The position numbers and the translations under genes were made by a program. A model generated the notes under the pieces. It was not told the origin of the DNA and did no database searches. It saw nothing but the letters and a program-made list of their open reading frames with translations. Positions 37,119 through 47,253 of a stretch of DNA of 64,000 nt are shown here, piece after piece. The stretch is from contig NZ_CANMJB010000003.1 in NCBI RefSeq assembly GCF_947498175.1, positions 124,001 to 188,000 of the forward strand, written 5' to 3'. The stretch is from an uncultured Algimonas sp. (GTDB lineage Bacteria; Pseudomonadota; Alphaproteobacteria; Caulobacterales; Maricaulaceae). Within the stretch, counting starts at the first letter, position 1. Every line of letters starts with the position of its first letter.

Positions 37119-38435
37119 ATGGATGCCGTGCCGGACAGACTTCCCGATTGCGATCTGCAGGCGGAGTCCGGCGATCGGCCGGATGACGGATCCTCATTGG
37201 CCGAGCGCTATGCGGCCGTCCGCGACACGTCCGTCCGGCTGGCGGACGGGCTGTCGGACGCCGATTGCACGGCGCAGAGCATGCCGGACGCCAGCCCCGC
37301 CAAATGGCATCTGGCGCATACGAGCTGGTTCTTCGAGGAGTTCGTGCTGTGCGGCGCGCTGGGACAGGGCGAGCGGTTCGACCCGGCCTTCCAGTACCTG
37401 TTCAATTCCTATTACGACGCGGTCGGCGAGCGGCACTTGCGCGCCGAGCGCGGCCTGCTGACGCGGCCCGCCCTCGACCATGTGCTGGCCTACCGCGCCC
37501 ATGTCGATGCGCGCATGGCCGAGGCGCTGGAGGGTGCGGCCGAAGCGGCCCGGGCCCTCGTCACGCTCGGCCTGTCGCACGAACAGCAGCACCAGGAATT
37601 GCTGCTGACGGACCTGCTGCACTTGTTCTCGCGCAACCCGCTCCGCCCCACCTACCGCGAAGCCGTGAAGGACGATCCGGTGGGAGCGGTCGACCCGCTC
37701 GGCTGGACGGCCTTCGAGGCGCCCGGCATCGTCCGTGTCGGCCATGACGGAGCCGGCTTCGCCTTCGACTCGGAAGGCCCGGCGCATGAGGTGCTGCTGC
37801 GGCCCTTCGCCTTGGCGGACCGCGCCGTGACGAATGGCGAATGGCGGGATTTCATGGACGATGGCGGGTACGACACGCCGCGCCATTGGCTGTCCGACGG
37901 CTGGGCGGTGGTTCAACAGCAAGGCTGGTCCGCCCCGCTCTATTGGGAACGGCTCAACGGCGTCTGGCACAGCATGACGCTTTACGGACTGCGGCCCGTG
38001 CCGATGGACGCGCCGGTCTGCCATGTCAGTTTCTACGAGGCCGATGCCTTCGCCAGCTGGGCCGCCAGGACCCGGGACGGGGCGCGCCTGCCGACGGAGT
38101 TCGAGTGGGAACACGCCGCCCGCTCGCAGGCGCCGACCGGCAACACGCTCGGTTCGGACGCCTTGCGCCCCTTGCCGCAAAAAGGCGCAGGCCCGCGCGG
38201 CCTGTTCGGCGATGTCTGGGAATGGACGGCCAGCCCCTTCGTGCCCTATCCGGGTTTCCGCGCCGCGGACGGCGCCGTGGGCGAATATAACGGCAAGTTC
38301 ATGAGCGGGCAGAGCGTGCTGCGCGGCGGATCCTGCGTCACGCCGGACGGCCATGTCCGCGCGACCTACCGCAATTTCTTCCATCCCGACAAACGCTGGC
38401 AGTTCTCCGGCCTGCGCCTCGCCCGCGACCTCTGA
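37119..38435 (+). CDS. egtB: ergothioneine biosynthesis sulfoxide synthase EgtB
   Basis: 438 residues. Non-heme iron enzyme that joins hercynine to a cysteine-type thiol with O2. The DinB-like N-terminal domain has [15 protein letters not shown] and the iron motif HX3HXE in [17 protein letters not shown]. The FGE-sulfatase domain has the C-terminal block [20 protein letters not shown] followed by [10 protein letters not shown]. It is followed 24 bp later by egtD. The pair forms a minimal ergothioneine operon between mnmE and mnmG. Confidence 0.95.
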   Translation: MDAVPDRLPDCDLQAESGDRPDDGSSLAERYAAVRDTSVRLADGLSDADCTAQSMPDASPAKWHLAHTSWFFEEFVLCGALGQGERFDPAFQYLFNSYYDAVGERHLRAERGLLTRPALDHVLAYRAHVDARMAEALEGAAEAARALVTLGLSHEQQHQELLLTDLLHLFSRNPLRPTYREAVKDDPVGAVDPLGWTAFEAPGIVRVGHDGAGFAFDSEGPAHEVLLRPFALADRAVTNGEWRDFMDDGGYDTPRHWLSDGWAVVQQQGWSAPLYWERLNGVWHSMTLYGLRPVPMDAPVCHVSFYEADAFASWAARTRDGARLPTEFEWEHAARSQAPTGNTLGSDALRPLPQKGAGPRGLFGDVWEWTASPFVPYPGFRAADGAVGEYNGKFMSGQSVLRGGSCVTPDGHVRATYRNFFHPDKRWQFSGLRLARDL

Positions 38436-38459
38436 ATACATCGCACGGACCCTTCGACC

Positions 38460-39425
38460 ATGACCCGAGCTTCCGCGCCTGCCCCGTCGCAGGACGACTT
38501 TCCGAACGCGTTTCTGGACGATGTGCTGTCCGGCCTGTCGCAGCCGCAGAAGTCGCTGCCTTGCCGCTGGTTCTACGATGCGCGCGGCTCGGCCCTGTTC
38601 GAGCGCATCACCGCCCTGCCGGAATACTACCTCACCCGGACCGAGACCGCGATCCTGGAGCGGGTCGCCCCGGACCTCGCCGCCATGATGGGGCCGGACG
38701 CCGTGCTGGTCGAATACGGCGCCGGAGCGTCGGTCAAGACGCGCATCCTGCTGGACGCGGCGAAAGACCTGCGGGCCTATGTGCCGATCGACGTGTCCGA
38801 GGGTTTCCTGCTGGAGACGGCGGACCGGTTGCGGGCGGACTATCCCATATTGGAGGTCCGCCCGGTCGTGGCGGACTTCCTGTCCGAGATCGCCTTGCCG
38901 CCTCTTTCGGATCCGGCCGGGCGGCGGGTCGGCTTCTTCCCCGGATCGACCGTCGGCAATCTGTCGGACGCGGATATCGACCGCTTCCTACGTCAGGCCC
39001 GGCGCATGCTAGGCGCGGACGGGCGCTTCATTCTCGGCTTCGACCGGGTCAAGCCGCTCTCGGTCCTGCTACCGGCCTATGACGACGCCCAAGGCGTGAC
39101 CGCGGATTTCAATCTCAACCTGTTGCGCCGGATCAACCGGGAGCTGGACGGGGATTTCGACCTGTCGGGCTTCGATCACGAGGCCCGCTGGAACGACGCG
39201 GCCTCGCGCGTGGAGATGCATCTGGTCGCCCATCGCGCGCAAACGGTGCGCGTCGGCGGGCAGACTTTCGACTTCTCGCCGGGCGAGACGATCCACACGG
39301 AGGATTCACGCAAATTCACGCCGGAGCGGATGAAAGCGCTCTGCGCGCGCGCCGGGTGGTCCGTCGAGGCGCTGCATTCGGATCCGGACGAGGCTTTCTC
39401 CGTCGCGGTGCTTCGTCCAGCCTAA
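38460..39425 (+). CDS. egtD: L-histidine N(alpha)-methyltransferase EgtD
   Basis: 321 residues, normal length. It trimethylates histidine to hercynine using SAM. Family signature blocks are ALPEYYLTRTETAILERVAP, VLVEYGAGASVKTRILLDA, VPIDVSEGFL, GFFPGSTVGNLSDADI and FILGFDRVK. The C-terminal IHTEDSRKFTPERM matches the His-binding region. In an operon with egtB. Confidence 0.96.
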   Translation: MTRASAPAPSQDDFPNAFLDDVLSGLSQPQKSLPCRWFYDARGSALFERITALPEYYLTRTETAILERVAPDLAAMMGPDAVLVEYGAGASVKTRILLDAAKDLRAYVPIDVSEGFLLETADRLRADYPILEVRPVVADFLSEIALPPLSDPAGRRVGFFPGSTVGNLSDADIDRFLRQARRMLGADGRFILGFDRVKPLSVLLPAYDDAQGVTADFNLNLLRRINRELDGDFDLSGFDHEARWNDAASRVEMHLVAHRAQTVRVGGQTFDFSPGETIHTEDSRKFTPERMKALCARAGWSVEALHSDPDEAFSVAVLRPA

Positions 39426-39555
39426 GGCTTCATGAGCGATCGTCTCCGGCACTCATGGCCGGGAACGGCTTCTTTTTGAAACAGGTCCGGTCAAGCCCTG
39501 TCCTTCCCTGAACGCCCGGCTTTCCCTGGCGCCGCACTCCGCCTATATCCCGCCC

Positions 39556-41421
<1,866 letters not shown>

Positions 41422-41424
41422 GCC

Positions 41425-42057
41425 GTGACGCCTGAACAGTTTGCCGAACAGGCGCCGATCCATCCCGACAGCCTTCAGGATTACCGCCTCTGGCACCAGA
41501 GGCTTTGCAAATGGAATGCGCGGATCAATCTGGTCGCGCCGAATTCGCTGGAATCGTTCTGGAACCGTCACGCGCTCGATTCGGCGCAGATCGTTCCGCA
41601 CATTCCGGACCTCGCCGAAAAGATCGTCGATTTCGGTTCGGGCGCCGGATTTCCAGGCCTGTCCGTCGCGATAGACGCCAAGCATAATGGCCGGGACCAG
41701 CATGTCTGGCTGATCGAGTCGGCTGGAAAGAAAGCCAGCTTTTTGAAGAGTGTTTCACGTGAAACACATCTTCCCGTCACCGTCTGTTCCGACCGGATCG
41801 AGGCGCTCGATCCGCTCGACGCTGATGTCATCACGGCGCGGGCGTTCGCCCCGCTCCATCGGATGTTGCCGATGGCAAAGCGCCATATGGCCGGAAACGG
41901 CAGGTTGGTTTTGCTGAAAGGCGCGCATTTCGCCAATGAAGTCAAACAGGCGCAACGGGATTGGGCCTTCAACATGCGGTCAGTGCAAAGCCTGACGGAT
42001 CCGACGGCATCGCTCCTCATCATCGAAAATTTGGAACGGCATGAGTGTTTCACGTGA
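41425..42057 (+). CDS. rsmG: 16S rRNA (guanine(527)-N7)-methyltransferase RsmG (GidB)
   Basis: 210 residues from a GTG, 3 bp after mnmG. Methylates G527 of 16S rRNA. The SAM site is IVDFGSGAGFPGLSVAI; further blocks are LIESAGKKASFLKSVSRET and VITARAFAPLHRML. Two parS sites overlap it: one codes for SVSRETH, the other contains its TGA stop codon, so the protein end is set by a partition site. Confidence 0.96.
   Translation: MTPEQFAEQAPIHPDSLQDYRLWHQRLCKWNARINLVAPNSLESFWNRHALDSAQIVPHIPDLAEKIVDFGSGAGFPGLSVAIDAKHNGRDQHVWLIESAGKKASFLKSVSRETHLPVTVCSDRIEALDPLDADVITARAFAPLHRMLPMAKRHMAGNGRLVLLKGAHFANEVKQAQRDWAFNMRSVQSLTDPTASLLIIENLERHECFT
41751..41766. promoter_or_regulatory. parS site 2 (in rsmG)
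   Basis: Perfect TGTTTCACGTGAAACA, coding for the conserved VSRET region of RsmG. Confidence 0.95.
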
Positions 42058-42061
42058 AACA
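42046..42061. promoter_or_regulatory. parS site 3 (over the rsmG stop codon)
   Basis: Perfect TGTTTCACGTGAAACA. The TGA of rsmG lies at its centre-right (CACGTGA), so the last codons Cys-Phe-Thr and the stop are part of the ParB site. Confidence 0.95.
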
Positions 42062-42070
42062 TCGTGTGAA

Positions 42071-42086
42071 TGTTTCACGTGAAACA
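42071..42086. promoter_or_regulatory. parS site 4 (upstream of parA)
   Basis: Perfect TGTTTCACGTGAAACA, 25 bp centre to centre from site 3, in the parA leader. Close spacing suggests ParB loading next to its own promoter and possible autoregulation. Confidence 0.95.
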
Positions 42087-42180
42087 ATCGTTATACACCG
42101 CATCCCCATATAGACATCGTTACCGATCGCGCGCATTCCGGAGCTCTGAGACCTGAACTTCCAGACCGGGAACTGCTTTC

Positions 42181-42963
42181 GTGACACCCAAACGGATCAT
42201 GGCCGTCGTCAACCAGAAAGGCGGCGTCGGAAAAACGACCACGGCGATCAACCTGTCCGCCTCTCTGGCCGAACTCGATCAGCGTGTCCTGCTGATCGAC
42301 ATGGATCCGCAAGGCAATGCCTCGACGGGTTTGGGCGTACCGCGCGACAACCGCTCCAAATCCTCCTATCACGTGCTGACCGAGACAATGCCGCTGGACG
42401 AGGCCATCCGGCCGACGCGCGTTCGCGGACTTTATATACTGCCGAGCCATCCGGATCTGGCCGCGGCGGAAATGGAGATCGGGTCCAGCGAAGGCCGCAC
42501 GCGCATCCTGTCGCAGGCGGTCGAGGCGGCCGAGTCGGGCTTCGACTATGTCCTAATCGATTGCCCGCCCTCGCTGAACCTGCTGACGCTGAACGCGCTC
42601 GCCGTCGCCCGGTCGATCATCGTGCCGCTGCAATGCGAGTTCTTCGCGCTCGAAGGGCTGTCGCAGCTGCTCAAGACGGTCGAGATGGCCAAGGCCGGGA
42701 TCAATACGAAACTGGCCATCGATGGCGTGGTGCTGACCATGTATGACAAGCGCAACCGTCTGTCCGCGCAAGTGGCCGACGATGTCCGCCGCCATCTCGG
42801 CCGCGCCGTGTTCGACACGGTCATCCCGCGCAATGTCCGCATCGCCGAAGCCCCCAGCTTCGCTGAGCCGGTCACGACTTACGAACCCGCCAGCCAGGGC
42901 GCCAAGGCCTATCGCCGTCTCGCGCGGGAAATCCTGCGCAAGCATGCGGCGCGCAAGAAGTAG
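42181..42963 (+). CDS. parA: chromosome partitioning ATPase ParA
   Basis: 260 residues from GTG (TPKRIMAVVNQKGGVGKTTT). Deviant Walker A KGGVGKTT, Walker A' DMDPQGNASTGLG, Walker B VLIDCPPSLNLLT. ParA binds DNA non-specifically and segregates ParB-parS complexes. Short N-terminus, as in chromosomal ParA (Soj type). Two parS sites lie just upstream; parB follows after 12 bp. Confidence 0.97.
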   Translation: MTPKRIMAVVNQKGGVGKTTTAINLSASLAELDQRVLLIDMDPQGNASTGLGVPRDNRSKSSYHVLTETMPLDEAIRPTRVRGLYILPSHPDLAAAEMEIGSSEGRTRILSQAVEAAESGFDYVLIDCPPSLNLLTLNALAVARSIIVPLQCEFFALEGLSQLLKTVEMAKAGINTKLAIDGVVLTMYDKRNRLSAQVADDVRRHLGRAVFDTVIPRNVRIAEAPSFAEPVTTYEPASQGAKAYRRLAREILRKHAARKK

Positions 42964-42975
42964 AAGGAGAGCCCC

Positions 42976-44043
42976 ATGTCGGACCGGAAACAGGGGACGG
43001 AACACAAGACGGGACCGAATCGCAAGACGGGTCCGGCCCGCAGGAAAGGATTGGGCCGCGGTCTGTCGGCCCTGATGAACGACGCCGGTCTGCAGGACGC
43101 AAACACCGCCCAGACGCAGGGCGATGTCGATGAAAGACCTTTGGAAATCAAGGGCTTGGGCATTGCCATGAACTATCCGATCGATCCGCCCGGCGACAAG
43201 ACGAGCGCTCTCGTCGATCCGCCCAGGGACGAAGACGCCCCGCGCGAGCAGCCCGGCGTGCGCAACGTCGCCATTTCGCGCCTGGTCCGCAACACGGCCC
43301 AACCGCGCAAGCGTTTCGCGACCGCCCAGCTGGACGATCTGATCGCCTCCATCCAGCAGAAGGGCATCCTCCAGCCCATCCTCGTGCGGAGGATAGACGC
43401 GGACGCCGGCGACCGTGACGGCGCCGACTACCAGATCGTCGCCGGAGAACGCCGCTGGCGCGCGGCGCTGAAGGCCGGGCTGACCTCGGTGCCGATCATC
43501 GTGCGCGAGCTGTCCGACCGCGACGTGCTGGAGATCGGCGTCGTGGAAAACGTGCAGCGCGCGGACCTCAACCCGCTGGAAGAGGCGCTCGCCTACGAAC
43601 AGCTCATCAACGAATTCGGCCGCACCCAGGCCGAGATCGCGACCACCATTGGCAAGAGCCGCGTCCATGTGGCCAACACGGTGCGCCTGACGGGGTTGAG
43701 CGAACGCGCGCGCGAGCTGCTGCTCGACGGCAAGATCACGGCCGGCCATGCCCGCGCGCTTCTGGCCGCCGAAGACCCCGACGCCCTCGCCGAAGCCATC
43801 GTCAAGAACGACCTCAGCGTCCGGGACGCCGAACGCTGGGTCCGGGCGGAAAAGGCGCCGCAGGAGGTGCCGGCCCGCAAGGGGGCGAAACCGGCCGACA
43901 TCGTCGCGCTGGAACGCAAGATCGGCGACCTCACCGGCTATGCGGCCGACATCCGGCACAAAGCCAAGGGCGGAGAAATCCGGTTTAAATACAAAGACTT
44001 GGATCAACTCGAGACTTTCCTGAAACGGCTCGGCATCTCCTGA
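42976..44043 (+). CDS. parB: chromosome partitioning protein ParB
   Basis: 355 residues, AAGGAGAG upstream. Basic N-terminus followed by KGLGRGLSALMNDAG, the ParA-interacting type motif. The CTPase/ParB domain has ISRLVRNTAQPRKRF and IVAGERRWRAALKAG, then the HTH (TQAEIATTIGKSRVHVANTV), and a C-terminal dimerisation domain ending ETFLKRLGIS. Binds the parS sites next door. The linker after residue 45 (DVDERPLEIKG...) is long and low-complexity. Confidence 0.97.
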   Translation: MSDRKQGTEHKTGPNRKTGPARRKGLGRGLSALMNDAGLQDANTAQTQGDVDERPLEIKGLGIAMNYPIDPPGDKTSALVDPPRDEDAPREQPGVRNVAISRLVRNTAQPRKRFATAQLDDLIASIQQKGILQPILVRRIDADAGDRDGADYQIVAGERRWRAALKAGLTSVPIIVRELSDRDVLEIGVVENVQRADLNPLEEALAYEQLINEFGRTQAEIATTIGKSRVHVANTVRLTGLSERARELLLDGKITAGHARALLAAEDPDALAEAIVKNDLSVRDAERWVRAEKAPQEVPARKGAKPADIVALERKIGDLTGYAADIRHKAKGGEIRFKYKDLDQLETFLKRLGIS

Positions 44044-44121
44044 TGACGTCATGCCCGGAAAGCGCTTCCAATCGCGCCGTCACGCTCTATGCCCGGACTT
44101 TTCCCATTCACGGATTGCGCC

Positions 44122-45318
44122 ATGCCGGACAGGACTGAAAGCGAACTGCGAGAAGAGATCGTCCGCCTGCAGGACCGGCTCGCCGCCCAGGGCCGCCACA
44201 TGGAGGCCGCCGCCGACGCCGCCCGCCAGACCGCCCGCCGGTTGAGCCTGCTGGAAGTCGTGATGGAGACCGTGCCGGTCGGCGTGGTGATCGCCGACCA
44301 GGCCGGACAGATCCTGCACGGCAACAGCCAGGTCGAGGCGATGCTCGGCCATCCCGTCCTCTATTCCAAGGATGTGGACGGTTACGCCGAGTGGGTCTCG
44401 TTCCACGAAGACGGTCGCCAGGTCGAAAGCCACGAATATCCGCTATCGCGCGTTCTGCGCGACGGCGAGGACCGGTCCGAGCTGGACGTCCATTACCAGC
44501 GCGGCGACGGCACCCGGTTCTGGATGCGCCTCATCGGCCAACCGGTTCTCGACGACCGGGGCGAACGCATCGGCGCCGCCGTGGCGCTGCTCGACATCGA
44601 CCGCGAGCGCCGCCTGCAGGACACGCAGAGGATCCTGATCGGCGAGCTCGACCACCGGGTGAAGAACGCCTTCAGCGTGGTCAAGTCGATCGTCGGCCAG
44701 TCCTTGCGCAAGTCCGGCTCGCCGCAGCCGCTGCGCGCCGCGATCGACGGTCGCCTGGACGCCTATGCCGCCGCCCATGGCAAGCTGGTCGAAGGGTCGT
44801 GGGACAGGCTGACGATCCGCGACATCGCCGCCGACATGCTGGAGCGCATCGGCGACGGCCATATCCGGCTGAGCGGTCCCGTCGTCAGCCTGCCGTCGCG
44901 CCAGAGCCTGTCCCTGTCCATGGCGTTCTACGAACTGGCCACCAATGCGGTCAAATACGGCGCCCTGTCCGTGCCGGGCGGAACGGTCACGCTGGATTGG
45001 CGCATCGCCCGGAGAGAGAGGCGGGGAGACACGGAGAGCGGACCGGATGCGGACGAAACGCGGCTGATCTTCGAATGGACGGAACACGGGGGGCCGCCAC
45101 CTGTTGTTTCCGAAGACACCGGCTTCGGGTCGTTCCTGACCGGCCAGGCGGTCGCTCTGGAGACCGGCGGCGAGGCCCACGCCGACTACCGGCCGACCGG
45201 TCTGGTCTGGACGCTCGACATGCCGGACCCCGGACCCCCCGCACCAGACTCCGATACGCCAGACACCGATACGCCCTATACCGATACGACCGATACCAAA
45301 ACGGAAGACGCGACATGA
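44122..45318 (+). CDS. PAS-domain HWE-family sensor histidine kinase
   Basis: About 398 residues from MPDRTESELREEI; an in-frame ATG at 44089 would add 11. N-terminal coiled coil (about 35 residues), PAS domain (VPVGVVIADQAGQILHGNSQ, then RFWMRLIGQPV) and HWE kinase core with the H box ELDHRVKNAFSVVKSIVGQS, the N box ELATNAVKYGALS and a WTE in FEWTEHGG. The C-terminal tail is a DTP/DTD repeat. No membrane segment, so cytoplasmic. Stop overlaps the receiver gene by ATGA, so they are a cognate pair behind parB. Confidence 0.92.
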   Translation: MPDRTESELREEIVRLQDRLAAQGRHMEAAADAARQTARRLSLLEVVMETVPVGVVIADQAGQILHGNSQVEAMLGHPVLYSKDVDGYAEWVSFHEDGRQVESHEYPLSRVLRDGEDRSELDVHYQRGDGTRFWMRLIGQPVLDDRGERIGAAVALLDIDRERRLQDTQRILIGELDHRVKNAFSVVKSIVGQSLRKSGSPQPLRAAIDGRLDAYAAAHGKLVEGSWDRLTIRDIAADMLERIGDGHIRLSGPVVSLPSRQSLSLSMAFYELATNAVKYGALSVPGGTVTLDWRIARRERRGDTESGPDADETRLIFEWTEHGGPPPVVSEDTGFGSFLTGQAVALETGGEAHADYRPTGLVWTLDMPDPGPPAPDSDTPDTDTPYTDTTDTKTEDAT

Positions 45319-45686
45319 CCGACCGACCCCAACGCATCTTCATCGTCGAGGACGAAGTGATCGTCGCCTTCGAAATGGCGGACATTCTCGAAGATCTCGG
45401 TTTCGAGGTCGTCGGCCCCAGCATCCATCTCGACCACGCCAAGAAGACCGCGAAGGAACAGGACATCGATATCGCTTTCCTCGACGTCAATCTCGGATCC
45501 GGGAAAACGTCGAAGCCGGTCGTGGAAATCCTCAAGGACCGCGACATCCCTTACGTCTTCATCACGGCCTACAACAAGGACCATGTCGAATTCATCGATT
45601 CCGAGGACCGCGTCCTGCGAAAACCCGTGACCGGCGACACGCTGCTGCAGACCTTGCGGCGGCTCTATCCGAAACTGGAACGCTGA
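45315..45686 (+). CDS. single-domain response regulator (receiver only)
   Basis: 123 residues. CheY-like receiver: acidic pair in FIVEDEVIVAFEM, phosphoacceptor Asp in IAFLDVNLGSGKTS, Thr in YVFITAYNKD and Lys in RVLRKPVTGDTLL. No output domain. Starts inside the HWE kinase stop (ATGA), so translationally coupled and the likely target of that kinase. Such single-domain receivers in HWE pairs act through phosphotransfer or protein contacts. Confidence 0.93.
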   Translation: MTDRPQRIFIVEDEVIVAFEMADILEDLGFEVVGPSIHLDHAKKTAKEQDIDIAFLDVNLGSGKTSKPVVEILKDRDIPYVFITAYNKDHVEFIDSEDRVLRKPVTGDTLLQTLRRLYPKLER

Positions 45687-45711
45687 ACCGGGACGCGCGG
45701 CCCCGCAGGGC

Positions 45712-46431
45712 TCAGCGCAGCCCGTCCATCCGCCGCAACACCCGGTCCCACAGATCCGATCCGCCCATATCGGCGATGAAGGCCGCATGCGCCGCCTTTT
45801 CGTCCTCCGTCAGGGCGGGCGGGAGCGGTTCGGGCCGGGCCGGCGCCGCATAGGCCCCGGTGCGCGAGGCCGGCGTCGCGTCGCTGTCCGGTTCCAGGGC
45901 CAGCGAGCGTTCGCGCCCGCCGCGCAGCTCCAGATAGACGCGCGCCAGCAGTTCGGAGTCGATGATGGCGCCGTGCTTGTCGCGGCCCGACAGGCTGACG
46001 TCGAAACGCTTGCAGAGCGCGTCGAGCGACGCCGGACTGCCCGGGAAGGCGGCGTTGGCCATGGCCAGCGTGTCGATGAAGCGGCGTTCCGGGATCTCCG
46101 CGCGTCCGATCCGCCGCAGCTCCGCATTGATGAAGCCCATGTCGAATTTCGCATTGTGCGCGACCAGCGGCGCGTCGCCGATGAAGTCGAGAAACGCGTC
46201 GGCGCGATCGGCGAATTTCGGCTTCCCGCGCAGGAATTCCGTCGTCAGCCCGGTGATCTCCACCACCTTGTCCGGCACGTCGCGTTCGGGATCGATGAAG
46301 GCATGGAACTGCTCGCCCGTCGGCAACCAGTCGACCAGCTCGATACAGCCCAGTTCCGTAATCCGGTCCGCCCCCTGGCTGTCGAACCCGGTGGTCTCCG
46401 TATCGAACACGATTTCGCGCAAGGGGGGCAT
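45712..46431 (-). CDS. dnaQ: DNA polymerase III epsilon subunit (proofreading exonuclease)
   Basis: 239 residues. DEDDh 3'-5' exonuclease: motif I EIVFDTETTGFD, motif II VAHNAKFDMGFINAE, motif III HGAIIDSELLARVYLE. The C-terminal tail (ALTEDEKAAHAAFIADMGGS) contacts the polymerase. Usually adjacent to coaE in alphaproteobacteria; here about 2.7 kb of other DNA intervenes. A 42-bp segment at its 5' end is duplicated about 0.7 kb away. Confidence 0.96.
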   Translation of the reverse strand: MPPLREIVFDTETTGFDSQGADRITELGCIELVDWLPTGEQFHAFIDPERDVPDKVVEITGLTTEFLRGKPKFADRADAFLDFIGDAPLVAHNAKFDMGFINAELRRIGRAEIPERRFIDTLAMANAAFPGSPASLDALCKRFDVSLSGRDKHGAIIDSELLARVYLELRGGRERSLALEPDSDATPASRTGAYAAPARPEPLPPALTEDEKAAHAAFIADMGGSDLWDRVLRRMDGLR

Positions 46432-46444
46432 GGGGCGAATCTAG
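46403..46444. repeat. parental copy of a 42-bp duplication (dnaQ 5' end)
   Basis: Covers the first codons of dnaQ and its start region. About 36 of 42 positions match the copy at 47089-47129, allowing one gap; the last 18 bases (GGCATGGGGCGAATCTAG) are identical. Confidence 0.75.
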
Positions 46445-46547
46445 TGAAAGGAGACAAAATTGCCAGAGACCCGAACCCGATTCGGGCTGTGGAGAAAAGA
46501 CCCAGGAAGGGCGCGAACCGGTGGCGCATCGGATATTGGCTCCAAAC

Positions 46548-46561
46548 TCTACATATGTAGA
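46548..46561. promoter_or_regulatory. palindrome in the padR leader, candidate operator
   Basis: TCTACATATGTAGA is a perfect 14-bp palindrome 8 bp before the padR ATG. PadR-family proteins commonly bind ATGT/ACAT-type dyads and repress themselves, so this is the likely autoregulatory site. It sits where a ribosome binding site would be, and no good Shine-Dalgarno sequence is visible. Confidence 0.6.
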
Positions 46562-46569
46562 TTTAACCC

Positions 46570-46872
46570 ATGGCACGGTCCCGGACACCTTCGCGCGCCA
46601 CGCGCTCCATTCTCGATGTGTTGAACGACGCGCCCGCGCATGGCTATGCCCTGATGAGGCAGACGGGACTGAGATCTGGCACGCTCTATCCCATCCTCAT
46701 GCGTCTGTCGGATGCAGGCCTGGTCGCCTCCGAGTGGGAGGCATCTTCCGCACCCGGTCGTCCAGCCCGTCACGTCTACCGCCTCACGCCGAATGGTCAG
46801 GCCCTTAGGCGGGACCTGCTCGCGGAGGCCGCGCCGAAGCGGGCCGCAACGGCCCGGTTGGGGAATGCGTGA
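46570..46872 (+). CDS. PadR-family transcriptional regulator
   Basis: 100 residues, the short PadR class. Winged helix: TRSILDVLNDAPAHGYALMR, SGTLYPILMRLSDAGLV and GRPARHVYRLTPNGQALRRD. PadR regulators usually repress a neighbouring membrane gene. The next gene starts inside its stop (TGATG), as usual for PadR and its partner. A palindrome upstream suggests autorepression. Confidence 0.92.
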   Translation: MARSRTPSRATRSILDVLNDAPAHGYALMRQTGLRSGTLYPILMRLSDAGLVASEWEASSAPGRPARHVYRLTPNGQALRRDLLAEAAPKRAATARLGNA

Positions 46873-47129
46873 TGTTTCGGGCCGAAAGCTGGATGCGGTT
46901 GGCCGAATGGATGATCGATGCGGATCGCGCCGATTGGATTGAGGCCATGCGTGCAGAGCTGCGAGTCATCGACTCGACATCCGAACGGACCCGCTTTGCG
47001 CGCGGCTGTACGCTTGCGGTGGCGCGCATAGGGTCGCCAAATAGTTTTCCGCTCCGCCCCTTGGTTGTCGCCTCCGGCAATGTCTACATTGAGCACGGTT
47101 TCGCACAAGGAGGCATGGGGCGAATCTAG
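46872..47129 (+). CDS. truncated PadR-partner protein
   Basis: 85 residues. The first part resembles the N-terminus of membrane proteins found behind PadR regulators in alphaproteobacteria (LAEWMIDADRADWIEAMRAE, then TRFARGCTLAVARIG), but no membrane helices follow. From about codon 73 the sequence comes from a copy of the dnaQ start region read in this frame (IEHGFAQGGMGRI then stop). It is therefore probably a remnant cut by a rearrangement. Overlaps the padR stop. Confidence 0.65.
   Translation: MFRAESWMRLAEWMIDADRADWIEAMRAELRVIDSTSERTRFARGCTLAVARIGSPNSFPLRPLVVASGNVYIEHGFAQGGMGRI
47089..47129. repeat. second copy of the dnaQ 5'-end duplication
   Basis: Direct copy of 46403-46444 with about six differences. 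It supplies the 3' end and stop codon of the truncated PadR-partner gene and marks the left border of the AT-richer cassette. Confidence 0.75.
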
Positions 47130-47253
47130 AGATTGTGTGGCGGATGACCGAACGGTTCGGACGAATGGCCTGTGGGGAAGACGAAGGCTCTGTGGTCTGG
47201 TTGGAAAGGCCTCATTGGAGTAACCTAGTCAGAAAAAGTCGCAGTTCAAACGA

